64,000 nucleotides of DNA from Paraburkholderia bannensis NBRC 103871 (GTDB lineage: Bacteria > Pseudomonadota > Gammaproteobacteria > Burkholderiales > Burkholderiaceae), in the NCBI RefSeq assembly GCF_000685015.1, contig NZ_BAYA01000031.1, positions 1 to 64,000 of the forward strand, in the 5' to 3' direction. The notes below the pieces were generated by a model. It ran no database searches, was not told the DNA's origin, and was given only the letters and a program-made list of their open reading frames with translations. Position 1 is the stretch's first letter. Each line of letters opens with the position of its first letter. Both the position numbers and the translations under genes were made by a program. Shown here piece by piece: positions 41,290-51,568 of the stretch.

Positions 41290-42737
41290 GCGCGCGCCGT
41301 TTACCCCTTCGTTTAGGGGCTATTGCGCTTGCTGCGGCGCTGGCGGCCTGTTCGACGACCGCGCCATACCAGGCGCCCAAGGTCGAGATCCCTGCGCATT
41401 ACGCGGGCGATGCGTCGTCCAATGGATCGAACACTGCATGGCAAGTCGCCTCGCCCGCCGACGCCGCACCGCGCGGCGCGTGGTGGACGGTGTTCGACGA
41501 TGCAGAACTGAACACGCTGGAAGCGCGCATCGACGTGTCGAACCAGAGCGTGCGCAAGGCGCTCGCCAACCTCGCCGAAGCGCGCGCGACCACCGACTAT
41601 CAGCGCGCGGGCTTTCTGCCGACCATCACCGCAGGCGTTGCCCAGGATCGCTACCGCACCTCGGCGAACAAGCAGGGATCGTCGCTTGCGGGCAAGACGA
41701 TTCCCGACTACAGCATGGGCGTCACGGCGACGTGGGAGCCCGATGTGTTCGGCCGCATTCGCGACGAAGTCACGAGCGCCAACGCCACGGCCCAGGCCAG
41801 TGCCGCCGACCTGGAAGCGGTGCGTCTGTCGATGTCGGCGCAGCTTGCGGTCGATTACTTCAACTTGCGCTCGCTGGACGCGCAGAAGCAGTTGCTCGAC
41901 GACAGCGTGCGCGCGTACAGCCGCGCGCTCGCCATCGTGCAGGATCAGTTGCGCAATGGGGCGATTGACGCATCCGCGGTCGCGCAGGCGCAAACGCAGC
42001 TCGACAGCACGCGCACGCAGGCCCGCGATATCGACGTGAGCCGCGCGCAAATGCAGCACGCGATTGCCACGCTGATTGGCGAGCCCGCTTCGATTTTTAC
42101 GCTGCCGCCCGTGCAGGACACGCAAGCCAGCTTGCATCTGCCGACGATTCCGCCGGGCCTGCCCTCGCAGCTGATCGAGCGCCGCCCCGATATTGCCGCC
42201 GCCGAACGCCGCGTGGCGGCCGCCAACGCGCAGATCGGCGCGGCGCACGCCGCGTTCTTCCCCAACCTCGTGCTGAGCGCGACGGCGGGCCTGGAAAGCT
42301 CGATGTTCGCACCTTGGCTGAGCGCGCCCAGCCTGTTCTGGTCACTCGGGCCGCAACTGGTCGGCACGATCTTCGACGGCGGCAAGCGCACTGCGACGCT
42401 GCACGCGGCGAACGCGCATTACGACGGCACCGTTGCCGATTACCGGCAGACCGTGCTCACGGCGTTCGAGCAGGTGGAGAACAATCTGTCCGCACTACAG
42501 GCGCTCGCCGATGAGTCCACGACGCAGCAGCGCGCGGCGCAGGCCGCGCAACAGGCACTGCAGCTCACCACGAATCGTTTCAATGCGGGCGCGGTCAGCT
42601 ATCTCGACGTGGTGACCTCGCAGACCATCGCGCTCACCAACGAGCGCGATGCAGTCGTGATCGAGGGACGCCGGATGACGGCGTGCGTGCGGTTGATCGA
42701 GGCATTGGGCGGCAGCTGGAACGCCAGCGCGGGTTAA
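41286..42737 (+). CDS. NodT-family outer-membrane efflux lipoprotein
   Basis: The 483-residue protein has lipobox ALAAC at about 21 and two outer-membrane-efflux repeats, with family text WWTVFDDAELNTLEARIDVSNQSVRKALANL, WEPDVFGRIRDEV, LIERRPDIAAAERRVAAANAQIG and FDGGKRTATLHAANAHYDG. It forms the exit duct for the RND pump. Its stop is only 7 bases from the stop of the kinase gene on the other strand. Confidence 0.9.
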   Translation: MSARRLPLRLGAIALAAALAACSTTAPYQAPKVEIPAHYAGDASSNGSNTAWQVASPADAAPRGAWWTVFDDAELNTLEARIDVSNQSVRKALANLAEARATTDYQRAGFLPTITAGVAQDRYRTSANKQGSSLAGKTIPDYSMGVTATWEPDVFGRIRDEVTSANATAQASAADLEAVRLSMSAQLAVDYFNLRSLDAQKQLLDDSVRAYSRALAIVQDQLRNGAIDASAVAQAQTQLDSTRTQARDIDVSRAQMQHAIATLIGEPASIFTLPPVQDTQASLHLPTIPPGLPSQLIERRPDIAAAERRVAAANAQIGAAHAAFFPNLVLSATAGLESSMFAPWLSAPSLFWSLGPQLVGTIFDGGKRTATLHAANAHYDGTVADYRQTVLTAFEQVENNLSALQALADESTTQQRAAQAAQQALQLTTNRFNAGAVSYLDVVTSQTIALTNERDAVVIEGRRMTACVRLIEALGGSWNASAG

Positions 42738-42744
42738 ACACCCA

Positions 42745-44249
42745 TCACGCGCGCGGGAACGTCAAAATGAAACGCGTGCTGCGCGCATCGCTTTGCGCGC
42801 TGACCTTGCCGCCGTGCAGCTCCATCACGCTACGCACGATGGCGAGGCCCAGACCCGCCGATGCCCCCGCGCCCGCCGGTTCGGGCCCGCGCGTGCGCGA
42901 AGGATCCGCGCGATAAAAGCGCTCGAAGATACGTTCGAGATGTTCGGGGGGAATCGGCGTGCCGGGGTTTTCGACGACGATGTCGAGCGCGTCGCCATGC
43001 GTATGCGCCGCCAGCATGATCGTCCCGCCCGGCGGCGTGTAACGCAGCGCGTTCGCCAGCAGGTTGCTGAGCGCGCGGCGGAACAGTTCGACGTCGGCGC
43101 TCAACATTGCGCTGCCTTGCACGCTGATCGACAGGCCGGCTTCGTCGGCAAGCCCTTCGAAGTATTCGGCGATGCGCTCAAGCTCGTCGTGCACGTCGAA
43201 CGCGCGGCGGTGCATTTCGAAGCGGGGATGCTCGGCGCGCGCCAGAAAGATCACGTTCTCGATCATGCGCGACAATCGTTCGCATTCCTCCAGGTTGGAG
43301 GCCAGCACGGCCTGGTATTCGTCGTCGCTGCGCGGACGCGCGAGCGCGATTTCGGTTGCGCCGCGCAGGTTGCCCAGCGGCGTACGCATGTCGTGCGCGA
43401 GATCGGTGGTGAACTGGCTCAGGCGCTGGAAGCCCACGTGCAGCCGTTCGAGCATCGCGTTCAGCGACGCCACCAGCGTCGCGAGTTCGCTGGGAACATG
43501 CTTGACGCTGATCGGCCGGTCGAGCCGGTACGCCGTCACTTCGCGCGCCTGGTCGGCGATCTGCCGCAGCGGCCGCAACGCCAGCCGCACCAGCGCATAG
43601 CTGCCCAGCAGCACCACCAGCGTGCCGATGCTGCCCGCCAGCCCCAGCGTGTCGCGATACGAGTCGAGCAGGCTCAGCGGGCCGCGCAGGTCGCGCGCGA
43701 TGCCCACGCGCAGCGTCTCGCCGTTGCGCAACGCGACGTCAAACGCGATGCTGCGCACCGGCACGCCCTGCGCGCTGCGCCATTCGCGGATTGCCGTATC
43801 GCCGATGCGCGCATCGGGCGCGAGCACGAGCGCGCCCGCGCGCGCGGCGGACAGATCGATATCGCTGGCGGTGACGGCATGGGTGGGAGGCCTGGGCGGT
43901 TCGTCGAAGGTATCGCCTTCGTCGTGGGCCGCGACGGGCTGGCCCTGCGCATCGACGATACGCATGGCGAGCGCCTGGTTGCCCAGCACGGCGCTCGACA
44001 GGCGCAAGGCGTGATCGCGCGCGTCCTGCGTGGAACCCAGTTCAGTGGCGAGGCGGCGCACGTGGCGCGCCGCGAGCACGATGTCCTGGTCGTCCTGCTT
44101 GCGCACCTGATGCGCGAGCGCGACGTAGAGATACCAGCCGACGCACGCAAACACTGCGAGCGTCGTCGCGCTGAAAACGAGCGCCAGCGTGAGCGCGAGC
44201 GAGCGGCGCGTCAGTGGCGCGCTCGGGGCCTTCGAGGCCGGGGAGACCA

Positions 44250-44250
<1 letters not shown>
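42745..44250 (-). CDS. Heavy-metal-type sensor histidine kinase (CusS/IrlS-like)
   Basis: The 501-residue membrane kinase has transmembrane segments at about 18-42 and 203-224 enclosing a periplasmic sensor, a HAMP domain (about 225-275), phosphoacceptor H286 (FTTDLAHDMRTPLGNL), an N box (LSNLLANALRYTPPGG) and glycine boxes ENPGTPIP and AGLGLAIVRSVM. The architecture matches the CusS/IrlS/CopS subfamily. Its ATG overlaps the regulator stop by one base. Its closeness to the RND operon suggests that it controls the pump. The sensor lacks an obvious His/Met-rich metal site, so the signal may not be a metal. Confidence 0.88.
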
Positions 44251-44927
<677 letters not shown>

Positions 44928-45039
44928 ACGCATTCTCCCGCCTTCATGGTGGGACGATTTTACCCAAAGCCGCGTCCAGCAAGGGGCCGCCGGATAACCC
45001 AGGCGTTACCGGCGGATTACATTTTCGACATCTGGAGTG

Positions 45040-45318
45040 TTAATGGTGGAGATAAAGCGCGGTCGTGCTGGCCGTTTGCGAGGCGCTGCCCGACTGCGAA
45101 CGGGTGGTGGTCGCGTTGCCGTAGCCGCTATTCGTGGCCGACGTCGCAACGACGTGAGCGGGCTGCGCTGCGTTCGACGGATTCGACGTGCTGTCGTGTT
45201 GGGCCTGCACTGCCGGCGCGCCAAGTTGCTCGTGCGAGATGTGTTCGTTCTGCGCAAAAGCCAGCATCGGGAACATCGTAGTACTGACGATAAGTGCAGC
45301 GAGCAGACGGTTCTTCAT
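45040..45318 (-). CDS. Small exported protein, unknown
   Basis: The 92-residue protein has a signal peptide MKNRLLAALIVSTTMFPMLAFA and then a low-complexity mature part rich in Ser, Thr, Ala, Asn and Gln with five His and no Cys, ending ALYLHH. The ATG at 45318 is preceded by AAGGAG. No family is recognised. A copy of the 13-base motif seen before the RND operon lies about 150 bases upstream, so it may be a periplasmic member of that regulon; this is an inference. Confidence 0.65.
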   Translation of the reverse strand: MKNRLLAALIVSTTMFPMLAFAQNEHISHEQLGAPAVQAQHDSTSNPSNAAQPAHVVATSATNSGYGNATTTRSQSGSASQTASTTALYLHH

Positions 45319-45463
45319 GGTAAGGCTCCTTAAATAAGGCATAAAAGTGATTGAAGTGCGCGCCGATGGACTCTTGCCTTGCGCGCCGCGACTTCAATGA
45401 ATTCGCGAAGTCAGGGGCATTGTGTGCGGCGCAGACTTAAGGGATTCTGAATCCGCGGGTAGA

Positions 45464-45479
45464 TGACAAATTCGTAATC
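45464..45479. promoter_or_regulatory. TGACAAATTCGTAATC motif, candidate response-regulator box
   Basis: It shares CAAATTCGTAATC with 36711-36723. A separate perfect dyad GGATTC-T-GAATCC lies at 45442-45454. Both are in the 390-base gap 45319-45708 between the small exported protein and the sigma factor. Confidence 0.35.
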
Positions 45480-45556
45480 TGGCCGATATCCCCGCGTCAC
45501 CTGACGCCGTCGATTCACCAGAAAGGTGCAAAAAGTCGCGTGAAGCACCATTCTCA

Positions 45557-45575
45557 TACGAGAACAATTCTCATT
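45557..45575 (+). promoter_or_regulatory. Fur-box-like operator before the FecI-type sigma gene
   Basis: TACGAGAA-CAA-TTCTCATT aligns with the dyad at 4544-4562. An overlapping TTCTCAT/ACGAGAA element begins at 45551. The 18-base stretch 45563-45580 recurs exactly at 61596-61613 near hmuR. Confidence 0.65.
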
Positions 45576-45708
45576 TACTTATGCGAAATCAACGTGTAAG
45601 CTACGCTGCCGACGATGTCAGCAAACGTAACGGCCGCACGATTCGCCGATTTCTTCGATTTCTTCGATTCCTTAAGCCCAGCCCGCTCAACGCACCGCGT
45701 CACGCCGC

Positions 45709-46212
45709 ATGACCGCCCTTCCGCCCTCCGCCCAACTCGAGATCGACGCGCTCTACCGCGCGCATCACGGCTGGCTGCATGGGTGGCTGCGCCGCAAGCT
45801 GGGCTGCGCGCACCGCGCCAGCGATCTTGCGCACGACACCTTCATGCGCCTGCTCGCGCGCGAGGAACCCGTCGAGGCCCGCGAACCGCGCGCACTGCTC
45901 ACCACCGTCGCCCAGCGCGTGCTCTACAACCACAGGCGGCGCGAGCAGGTCGAGCGCGCGTATCTCGAAGCGCTCGCGCTCACGCCGGAGGCACTTGCCC
46001 CTTCGCCGGAAGACCAGGCCGTGCTGCTGGAAACGCTCTGCGAAATCGACCGCCTGCTCGACGGGCTGCCCGTCGTCGTCAAGCGTGCGTTTCTGCTCGC
46101 GCAGTTCGACGGCGCGACGCATACGGAGATTGCCGGGACGCTCGGCATTTCGCTCGCGACCGTGAAGCGCCATCTCGCGAAGGCGGCGGCGCAGTGCTTC
46201 TTTGCGCTGTGA
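45709..46212 (+). CDS. ECF sigma factor, FecI-like
   Basis: The 167-residue protein has sigma region 2 (about 10-75: LEIDALYRAHHGWLHGWLRRKLGCAHRASDLAHDTFMRLL) and region 4 (about 105-160: GLPVVVKRAFLLAQFDGATHTEIAGTLGISLATVKRHL). Iron-starvation sigma factors of this type are activated by an outer-membrane receptor through a FecR protein. The next genes are FecR-like and a receptor with a signalling domain, forming a classical cell-surface signalling set. A Fur-type box lies about 135 bases upstream. Confidence 0.9.
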   Translation: MTALPPSAQLEIDALYRAHHGWLHGWLRRKLGCAHRASDLAHDTFMRLLAREEPVEAREPRALLTTVAQRVLYNHRRREQVERAYLEALALTPEALAPSPEDQAVLLETLCEIDRLLDGLPVVVKRAFLLAQFDGATHTEIAGTLGISLATVKRHLAKAAAQCFFAL

Positions 46213-46223
46213 GCCGCACACCG

Positions 46224-47219
46224 ATGCACACCGTCCCGCCCGCGATCGTCCCCGACATCGCCCCCGACATCGCCCATCGCGCCGTCGAATGGTGGCTCGA
46301 CCTGGGCAGCGGCGCGATCACGCCGGCGCAGCGCAAAGCGCTCGACGCCTGGCGCGCGGAACACGCCGATCACGAACGCGCCTGGCAGCATATCCAGACC
46401 GTTTCGCAGCGCTTTCAGTCGCTGGGTCAGGGCGCGTCGGCGCACGCCGCGCGCACGGCCCTCACGCGCGGGGTCTCGCGAGGCCGCCGCTCCAGCGTCA
46501 AGGCGCTCGTCGCACTCTTCTTCGTCGGCGGCGCGACGTGGAGCGCGCGCCATCGCCTCGGCTGGCCGGACTGGAGCGCCGACATGCACACGGCAACCGG
46601 CGAAATCCGCACCTTTGCGCTAGACGACGGCACGGCGTTGACGCTCAACACGGCGTCGTCCGTCGATCTGCGTTTCTCGGCCAGCGAGCGGCGCATCGTA
46701 CTCAGGCGCGGCGAGATCATGGTCGTCACCGGCCATCGCGACGGCACTCACGCGCGCCCGTTCATCGTGCAGACCGCGCAAGGCACCGCCACGCCGCTCG
46801 GCACGCGCTTTTCCGTGCAACAACGCCAGGACGACACGCGGCTCGCCGTATTCGAAGGCGCGGTTCGCATCGTGCCCGACGACGCACCGGCCGCTGCGTG
46901 CACGCTGCATTCGGGCGAATCGGCACGCTTCACAGCAACTGCGGTCAGCGACGTTCAATCGGTGGCGAATGACGCATCGGCCTGGACGCAGGGCATGCTC
47001 GTCGCCAACGACATGCGGCTCGGCGATTTCCTGGGCGAGCTTGCGCGCTACCGCGAAGGCGTCGTGCGCTGCGATCCGCGCGCGGCCTCGTTGCGCGTGT
47101 CCGGCACCTATCTGCTCGCGGATACCGATGGCGTGCTCGACACGCTTTCTCGCGCGCTGCCATTGCGCGTGGACTATCTGACGCGCTTCTGGGTCACCGT
47201 GAGCCCCGCTCGCGGGTGA
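46224..47219 (+). CDS. FecR-family anti-sigma/sigma regulator
   Basis: The 331-residue membrane protein has an N-terminal cytoplasmic DUF4880 domain (about 12-60: AVEWWLDLGSGAITPAQRKALDAWRAEHADHERAW), one membrane segment (about 92-106, SVKALVALFFVGGATW) and a periplasmic FecR domain (about 115-230: RTFALDDGTALTLNTASSVDLRF). A C-terminal region contacts the receptor. A GTG five codons earlier (46209) overlaps the sigma stop as GTGA and may be the true start, giving tighter coupling. It transmits siderophore binding to the sigma factor. Confidence 0.88.
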   Translation: MHTVPPAIVPDIAPDIAHRAVEWWLDLGSGAITPAQRKALDAWRAEHADHERAWQHIQTVSQRFQSLGQGASAHAARTALTRGVSRGRRSSVKALVALFFVGGATWSARHRLGWPDWSADMHTATGEIRTFALDDGTALTLNTASSVDLRFSASERRIVLRRGEIMVVTGHRDGTHARPFIVQTAQGTATPLGTRFSVQQRQDDTRLAVFEGAVRIVPDDAPAAACTLHSGESARFTATAVSDVQSVANDASAWTQGMLVANDMRLGDFLGELARYREGVVRCDPRAASLRVSGTYLLADTDGVLDTLSRALPLRVDYLTRFWVTVSPARG

Positions 47220-47343
47220 TCCACCGGGCGCCGGAACATCGGCGCAAAAAAAATATTTTCGAAAACCTGAGCTGTTTTCGATTCTCGCGGGACAAGCCAG
47301 ATGAAAGCACTTTTTCATCGGTCTTCTTCCAGCCTTCTAATCC

Positions 47344-49800
47344 ATGTCATCACCTCATCAGGCCATGCGCCGACGCCATCACTGGATCGGCGCAGCCGTC
47401 GTTGCGCTCTTTGCCGCCAGCGCCCATCACCCCGCATTTGCAGCCGCTTCTGTGACGAATACCGTCGCGTCCCGACAAAGCGCGAGCGTTCAGCACTACG
47501 AGATCGCCTCCGGGCCGCTCGCCAACGTGCTCAACCAGTTCGGCCAGCAGGCGGGCGTGATGATCGCGTATCCCGGCGCGCTCGCCGCGAATCGCACGAG
47601 CGCAGGCCTGCGCGGCGATTACCGCGTCGCCGAAGGCCTCACGCGCATTTTGCGCAATACGGGACTCTCGGCCAGCGCGCAGGAAAACGGCAGCTACACG
47701 CTTGCCGAAGACGCGAGCAACACCGCGCTCCAGGACAACGCCGCGCTGCCCACCGTCAAAGTCGACGCGGCCGCCATCAAGGCAGGCAGCTACCGCGCGC
47801 CGCGCGAGGCGAACATCACGCGCTCGGACACGCCCGTGCTCGACACGGCGCAGGCAGTCAACGTCGTGCCCGCGCAGGTGCTGCACGACCAGCGCCCGCG
47901 CAACCTGGACGACGCGCTCGCGAACGTCAGCGGGATCGTGCAGGGCAATACGCTCGCTGGCACCCAGGACACGCTGCTCAAGCGCGGCTTCGGCGGCAAT
48001 CGCGACGGCTCGATCATGGAAAACGGCATGCCGCTCGTGCAGGGCCGCGCACTGAACGACGCGGTCGATAGCGTCGAAGTGCTCAAAGGCCCGACGTCCC
48101 TGCTCTACGGCATCATGGATCCGGGCGGCGTGGTCAATGTGGTGAGCAAGCAGCCCTCGCTCACGCCGTATCACGCGATTTCCGTGCTCGGCTCGACCTA
48201 TGGGCACGGGCGCAACGGCGGCGGCGCGACGCTCGACACTACCGGCCCGATCGGCGATACGGGGCTGGCCTACCGGCTCGTGCTCGATCAGGTCAACGAA
48301 CAATACTGGCGCAACTTCGGCGAGCATCGCGAAACGCTGGTCGCGCCCTCGCTTGCCTACTACGGCACCGACACCCAGGTGGTGCTGTCGTATCAGTACC
48401 GCAAGTTTCTTTATCCCTTCGATCGCGGCACGGCGCTCGATCCCAAGACCAACCAGCCGCTGGCGATTCCCGCACGCGAGCGCCTGGACGAGCCGTTCAA
48501 CAACATGACCGGCGAGTCGCATCTCGCGCAACTGCTCGTCGATCACCAGATCAACGCGGACTGGAAGGCGCATTTCGGTTATAGCTATAACCGCGAGACT
48601 TACGACGCCAACCAGTTGCGCGTGCAAGGCGTCAACAGCACGACGGGCGCGCTCTCGCGCAGCAACGACGCCACCCATGGCGCGGTGAGCACGGACAGTT
48701 ACGCGACCGCTTATGTCGACGGCCACTTCACGCTGGCCGGCTTGCGCAACGACCTGCAAGTGGGCGTGGACGACGAATACCGCCGCATCTATCGCGCCGA
48801 CCTGCTGCGCCAGGCCACGCAATACACGTTCAATTATCTGCACCCGGTTTATGGCCTCGAAAGCCCGTCGAGCACCGTATCGGCGAGCGACAGCGACCAG
48901 ACCGACACGCTGCACGATGCGTCCGTCTACTTCCAGGACAGCCTGCACCTGAGCGACAAGTGGATCCTGGTGGGCGGCGCGCGCTTCATGACGTACAACC
49001 AGATCGCGGGTAAAGGCCGTCCTTTTAAGGCCAATACCGATTTGAGCGGCAATAAGTTTCTGCCGCGCGCGGGCGTCGTCTACAAGTGGACGGACACGGT
49101 CTCTTTCTACGGCAGCTATACGCAGTCGCTCAAGCCCACGTCGACGATTGCGCCGCTCAGCACGGGCGTGGTGATCGATTCCGCGGTCAAGCCCGAAGAA
49201 GCGACCTCGTGGGAACTGGGCGCGAAAGTCGCCATGCCTGCGGGGCTCACGGGCACGCTCGCGCTCTTCAATATCGACAAATCGAATGTGCTGGTTTCGC
49301 AGTACAACGACACCACCAAGCAGACCGACTGGCGCACCTCGGGCAAGGCGCGTTCGCGCGGCGTGGAACTGGACGTGTCCGGCCAGATCGGGCAGCACTG
49401 GAGCGTGATCGCGAGCTACGCGTATATCGACGCAAAAACGATCGAAGACCCGGTGTACGCCGGCAACCGTCTCTGGAACGTCGCGCAGAATACGGCGTCG
49501 CTGGCAGCGGTGTACGACTTCGGCACGGTGTTCGGCGGCGACCAGTTGCGCGTGGGCGCGGGCGCACATTACGTCGGCGCGCGGCCCGGCGATTCGGCCA
49601 ACAGCTTCACGCTGCCCTCTTATACCGTGGCCGATGCCTTCGCCACTTACGACACGAAATGGGGCGGCCATCGCGTGTCGTTCCAGCTCAACGTGAAGAA
49701 CCTCTTCAACAAGACCTATTACCCGTCGAGCGCGAACCGCTATTTCGTCGCCGTGGGCGATGCACGCCAGGTCTCGCTGCTTTCCACTTTCGAATTCTGA
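47344..49800 (+). CDS. TonB-dependent siderophore receptor with signalling (STN) domain
   Basis: The 818-residue receptor starts with a signal peptide (GAAVVALFAASAHHPAFA), then a secretin/TonB short N-terminal domain (about 50-118: YEIASGPLANVLNQFGQQAGVMIAY) used for cell-surface signalling, TonB box LPTVKVDA, plug (about 160-290: LLKRGFGGNRDGSIMENGMP, VEVLKGPTSLLYGIMDPGGVVNVV) and a barrel ending in STFEF with terminal Phe. It imports a ferric siderophore and switches on the FecI-type sigma factor through the FecR protein just upstream. No siderophore biosynthesis genes are in the window. Confidence 0.92.
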   Translation: MSSPHQAMRRRHHWIGAAVVALFAASAHHPAFAAASVTNTVASRQSASVQHYEIASGPLANVLNQFGQQAGVMIAYPGALAANRTSAGLRGDYRVAEGLTRILRNTGLSASAQENGSYTLAEDASNTALQDNAALPTVKVDAAAIKAGSYRAPREANITRSDTPVLDTAQAVNVVPAQVLHDQRPRNLDDALANVSGIVQGNTLAGTQDTLLKRGFGGNRDGSIMENGMPLVQGRALNDAVDSVEVLKGPTSLLYGIMDPGGVVNVVSKQPSLTPYHAISVLGSTYGHGRNGGGATLDTTGPIGDTGLAYRLVLDQVNEQYWRNFGEHRETLVAPSLAYYGTDTQVVLSYQYRKFLYPFDRGTALDPKTNQPLAIPARERLDEPFNNMTGESHLAQLLVDHQINADWKAHFGYSYNRETYDANQLRVQGVNSTTGALSRSNDATHGAVSTDSYATAYVDGHFTLAGLRNDLQVGVDDEYRRIYRADLLRQATQYTFNYLHPVYGLESPSSTVSASDSDQTDTLHDASVYFQDSLHLSDKWILVGGARFMTYNQIAGKGRPFKANTDLSGNKFLPRAGVVYKWTDTVSFYGSYTQSLKPTSTIAPLSTGVVIDSAVKPEEATSWELGAKVAMPAGLTGTLALFNIDKSNVLVSQYNDTTKQTDWRTSGKARSRGVELDVSGQIGQHWSVIASYAYIDAKTIEDPVYAGNRLWNVAQNTASLAAVYDFGTVFGGDQLRVGAGAHYVGARPGDSANSFTLPSYTVADAFATYDTKWGGHRVSFQLNVKNLFNKTYYPSSANRYFVAVGDARQVSLLSTFEF

Positions 49801-49805
49801 TCGCC

Positions 49806-50558
49806 ATGTCCCGCTTCCCGCTTCGTCCTGCGCGACGTCACGCGCTGTTTTCCCTCGCCGCGCTTGCAGCTACGACGGCTGCGACGGCCGCGACGGCCGC
49901 GCCCACAGCCAGCCATGCACAGCCCAAGCCGCGCGCCGAAGGCACCGTTCTGATGGTCGTGCAACTCGACGGCCCCAACATCGCCGTCGACCGGCAGGTC
50001 GCCGCTCATCTGCAAAGCCGTGGCTACACGGTATCGCTCGTGAACCAGGACTTCGATCCACGCGGCGCGCTGGGCGCGCGGCTCGTCGTGATCTCTTCGA
50101 CCGTGTCGGCCAAGGACGTGCCGCCCGGCTGGCGCGACGCGAGCGTGCCGCTGCTCACGTGGGAAAACGACCTGCTCGACGATCTGGCCATGACCGGCAA
50201 GCGCCACGATGTCGATTTCGGCGAGGTGGAGAAGGAGCGTTATCTGTGGCTCGTCAATGCGCCGCATCCGGTGTCGGGCGGGTTGCCCGCGGGCGTCGCG
50301 AACGTCTTTCGCAAGCAGGCGCCGATGAGCTGGGGCAAGCCGGGACTGGGCGCGTCGATCATCGCGACGATTTACGGGCAGCCCGAAAAAGCCGCGATCT
50401 TCACCTACGAAAAAGGCGCGACGATGGACTACGAAGCGCTCGCGCCCGCGCGCCGCACCATGTTCTACATGGACAACGACTCGTTCCCGAATCTCTCGGC
50501 AGCGGGGCTCAAGCTGTTCGACGCGGCGATCGACTGGACGGCACAAGCCGCGATCTAA
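49806..50558 (+). CDS. Exported glutamine-amidotransferase-like domain protein
   Basis: The 250-residue protein starts five bases after the receptor stop, so it is co-transcribed. The N-terminus has an RPARRH motif followed by a long Ala/Thr hydrophobic run, a signal peptide that could use the Tat route. The mature part carries VLMVVQLDGPNIAVDRQVAAHLQSRGYTV, LVVISSTVSAKDVPPGWRD, VPLLTWENDLLDDLAMTG and SWGKPG...KAAIFTYEKGA. This resembles a class-I-amidotransferase-like flavodoxin-fold module found in many secreted multi-domain proteins; here it is stand-alone. The usual catalytic Cys is absent, so enzymatic activity is doubtful. A link to siderophore handling in the periplasm is an inference from position only. 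Confidence 0.7.
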   Translation: MSRFPLRPARRHALFSLAALAATTAATAATAAPTASHAQPKPRAEGTVLMVVQLDGPNIAVDRQVAAHLQSRGYTVSLVNQDFDPRGALGARLVVISSTVSAKDVPPGWRDASVPLLTWENDLLDDLAMTGKRHDVDFGEVEKERYLWLVNAPHPVSGGLPAGVANVFRKQAPMSWGKPGLGASIIATIYGQPEKAAIFTYEKGATMDYEALAPARRTMFYMDNDSFPNLSAAGLKLFDAAIDWTAQAAI

Positions 50559-50637
50559 AACGCATTACTTTTCAGGATCGACTAAAAAAACCGCGCCTCA
50601 TGTCGTAAACTGGTTGAAAACCAGAAGGGAGTAGCAG

Positions 50638-51498
50638 ATGAATCTCACGATCAACACTGCGAACACCATCAGCATGCTTGGCGCGGATCTCGGCTCGGGC
50701 GCCAGTCTTTCTTCGGCCATGCTCGCGTCGCAGACTGCAAGCTCGACCGCTTCGCCGGATTCCTCCACGGCCATCGCAGTCAGCGCGGTCAATCCGGCCG
50801 ACCATAGCCGCATCGACAAATACCTGAGCGCACTGGGCGCGCCGCTGAAAATGGGCGCCGATGCAGAAAATATCGCCAATGCGCTGGTTCCCGTCATGCA
50901 GTCGCTCATCAAGGAGCGCCCGGATCTTGCCAACGCCGACTTCGATTTTTCATCGAATGACGGCAGCATCGCGGTGACGTCGAAGTCGATGAGTGCCGCC
51001 GATCAAAGCTGGCTTCAGGGCAAGCTCAATGGCAGCGCATCGCTCGTGCAGGCCGTGAAATCGTTCCATGACGACGCCGTGGCGGGTTATGCGACTTGGG
51101 CCGATGCCGACGGCAATCCGCTCTCCGAAACCGACACCGCCGTCGCCAGCAAACAGGCCGACAAGCTCACCAGCTTCATGTCCCTGTTCGCGAAGCTGGG
51201 CTCCGAAGCGCAGTCGTCGCTGATGAAAGACGGCACCTATCACATCGGCGTCAACGGCACCAATACCAGCAGCAGCACGCTGAACCTCGGCCAGGATCCG
51301 GGCAATGCAACGGGCTTCCTGAGCTTCATGAAAAGCGTCCAGGCCGCGAAGGACGGCACGGCCACCTTCACGTCGTCGTCGGGACATACCTCGTATGGCG
51401 TGCTGCAAATGAATATTTTCGGCGTGGATAGCGCCGCGATCCCGCACTTCTTTCCCCCGACGGATACCCATTCGCTAGGCATCGACGAAACGGTCTGA
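50638..51498 (+). CDS. Hypothetical protein, no recognised family
   Basis: The 286-residue protein starts after a GGGAG site. There is no signal peptide or membrane segment. The first 50 residues are Ser/Thr/Ala-rich (ASLSSAMLASQTASSTAS), and residues 55-190 look helical with a regular pattern (RIDKYLSALGAPLKMGADAENIANALVPVMQSLIKERPDLANADFDF). The C-terminal part is Gly/Thr/Ser-rich and ends with GVLQMNIFGVDSAAIPHFFPP. Composition recalls proteins exported without a cleaved signal, but I have no family match, so that is a guess. It is flanked by the iron-signalling operon and by a GbsR regulator and probably has its own promoter in 50559-50637. Confidence 0.7.
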   Translation: MNLTINTANTISMLGADLGSGASLSSAMLASQTASSTASPDSSTAIAVSAVNPADHSRIDKYLSALGAPLKMGADAENIANALVPVMQSLIKERPDLANADFDFSSNDGSIAVTSKSMSAADQSWLQGKLNGSASLVQAVKSFHDDAVAGYATWADADGNPLSETDTAVASKQADKLTSFMSLFAKLGSEAQSSLMKDGTYHIGVNGTNTSSSTLNLGQDPGNATGFLSFMKSVQAAKDGTATFTSSSGHTSYGVLQMNIFGVDSAAIPHFFPPTDTHSLGIDETV

Positions 51499-51514
51499 CT
51501 GCCCAGGCTCGCTC

Positions 51515-51552
51515 AATTCAGTTATTTCTGTCTTGACAGAAATAACTGAATT
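51515..51552. promoter_or_regulatory. Operator and promoter of the GbsR-type regulator
   Basis: A perfect 18-bp inverted repeat, AATTCAGTTATTTCTGTC (51515-51532) with its complement at 51535-51552, encloses TTGACA (-35, 51533-51538). A 17-bp spacer leads to TAAAGT (51556-51561). The ATG at 51569 is only 8 bases after the -10 hexamer. The core TTATTTCTGT-N4-ACAGAAATAA recurs before the next operon. Confidence 0.85.
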
Positions 51553-51568
51553 TCCTAAAGTCGAGCCC

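Noticed and set aside
45709..49800. Heme-uptake sigma system controlling hmuR
   Set aside because: The FecI/FecR pair is adjacent to its own receptor with an STN signalling domain, whereas hmuR lacks such a domain and is 10 kb away.
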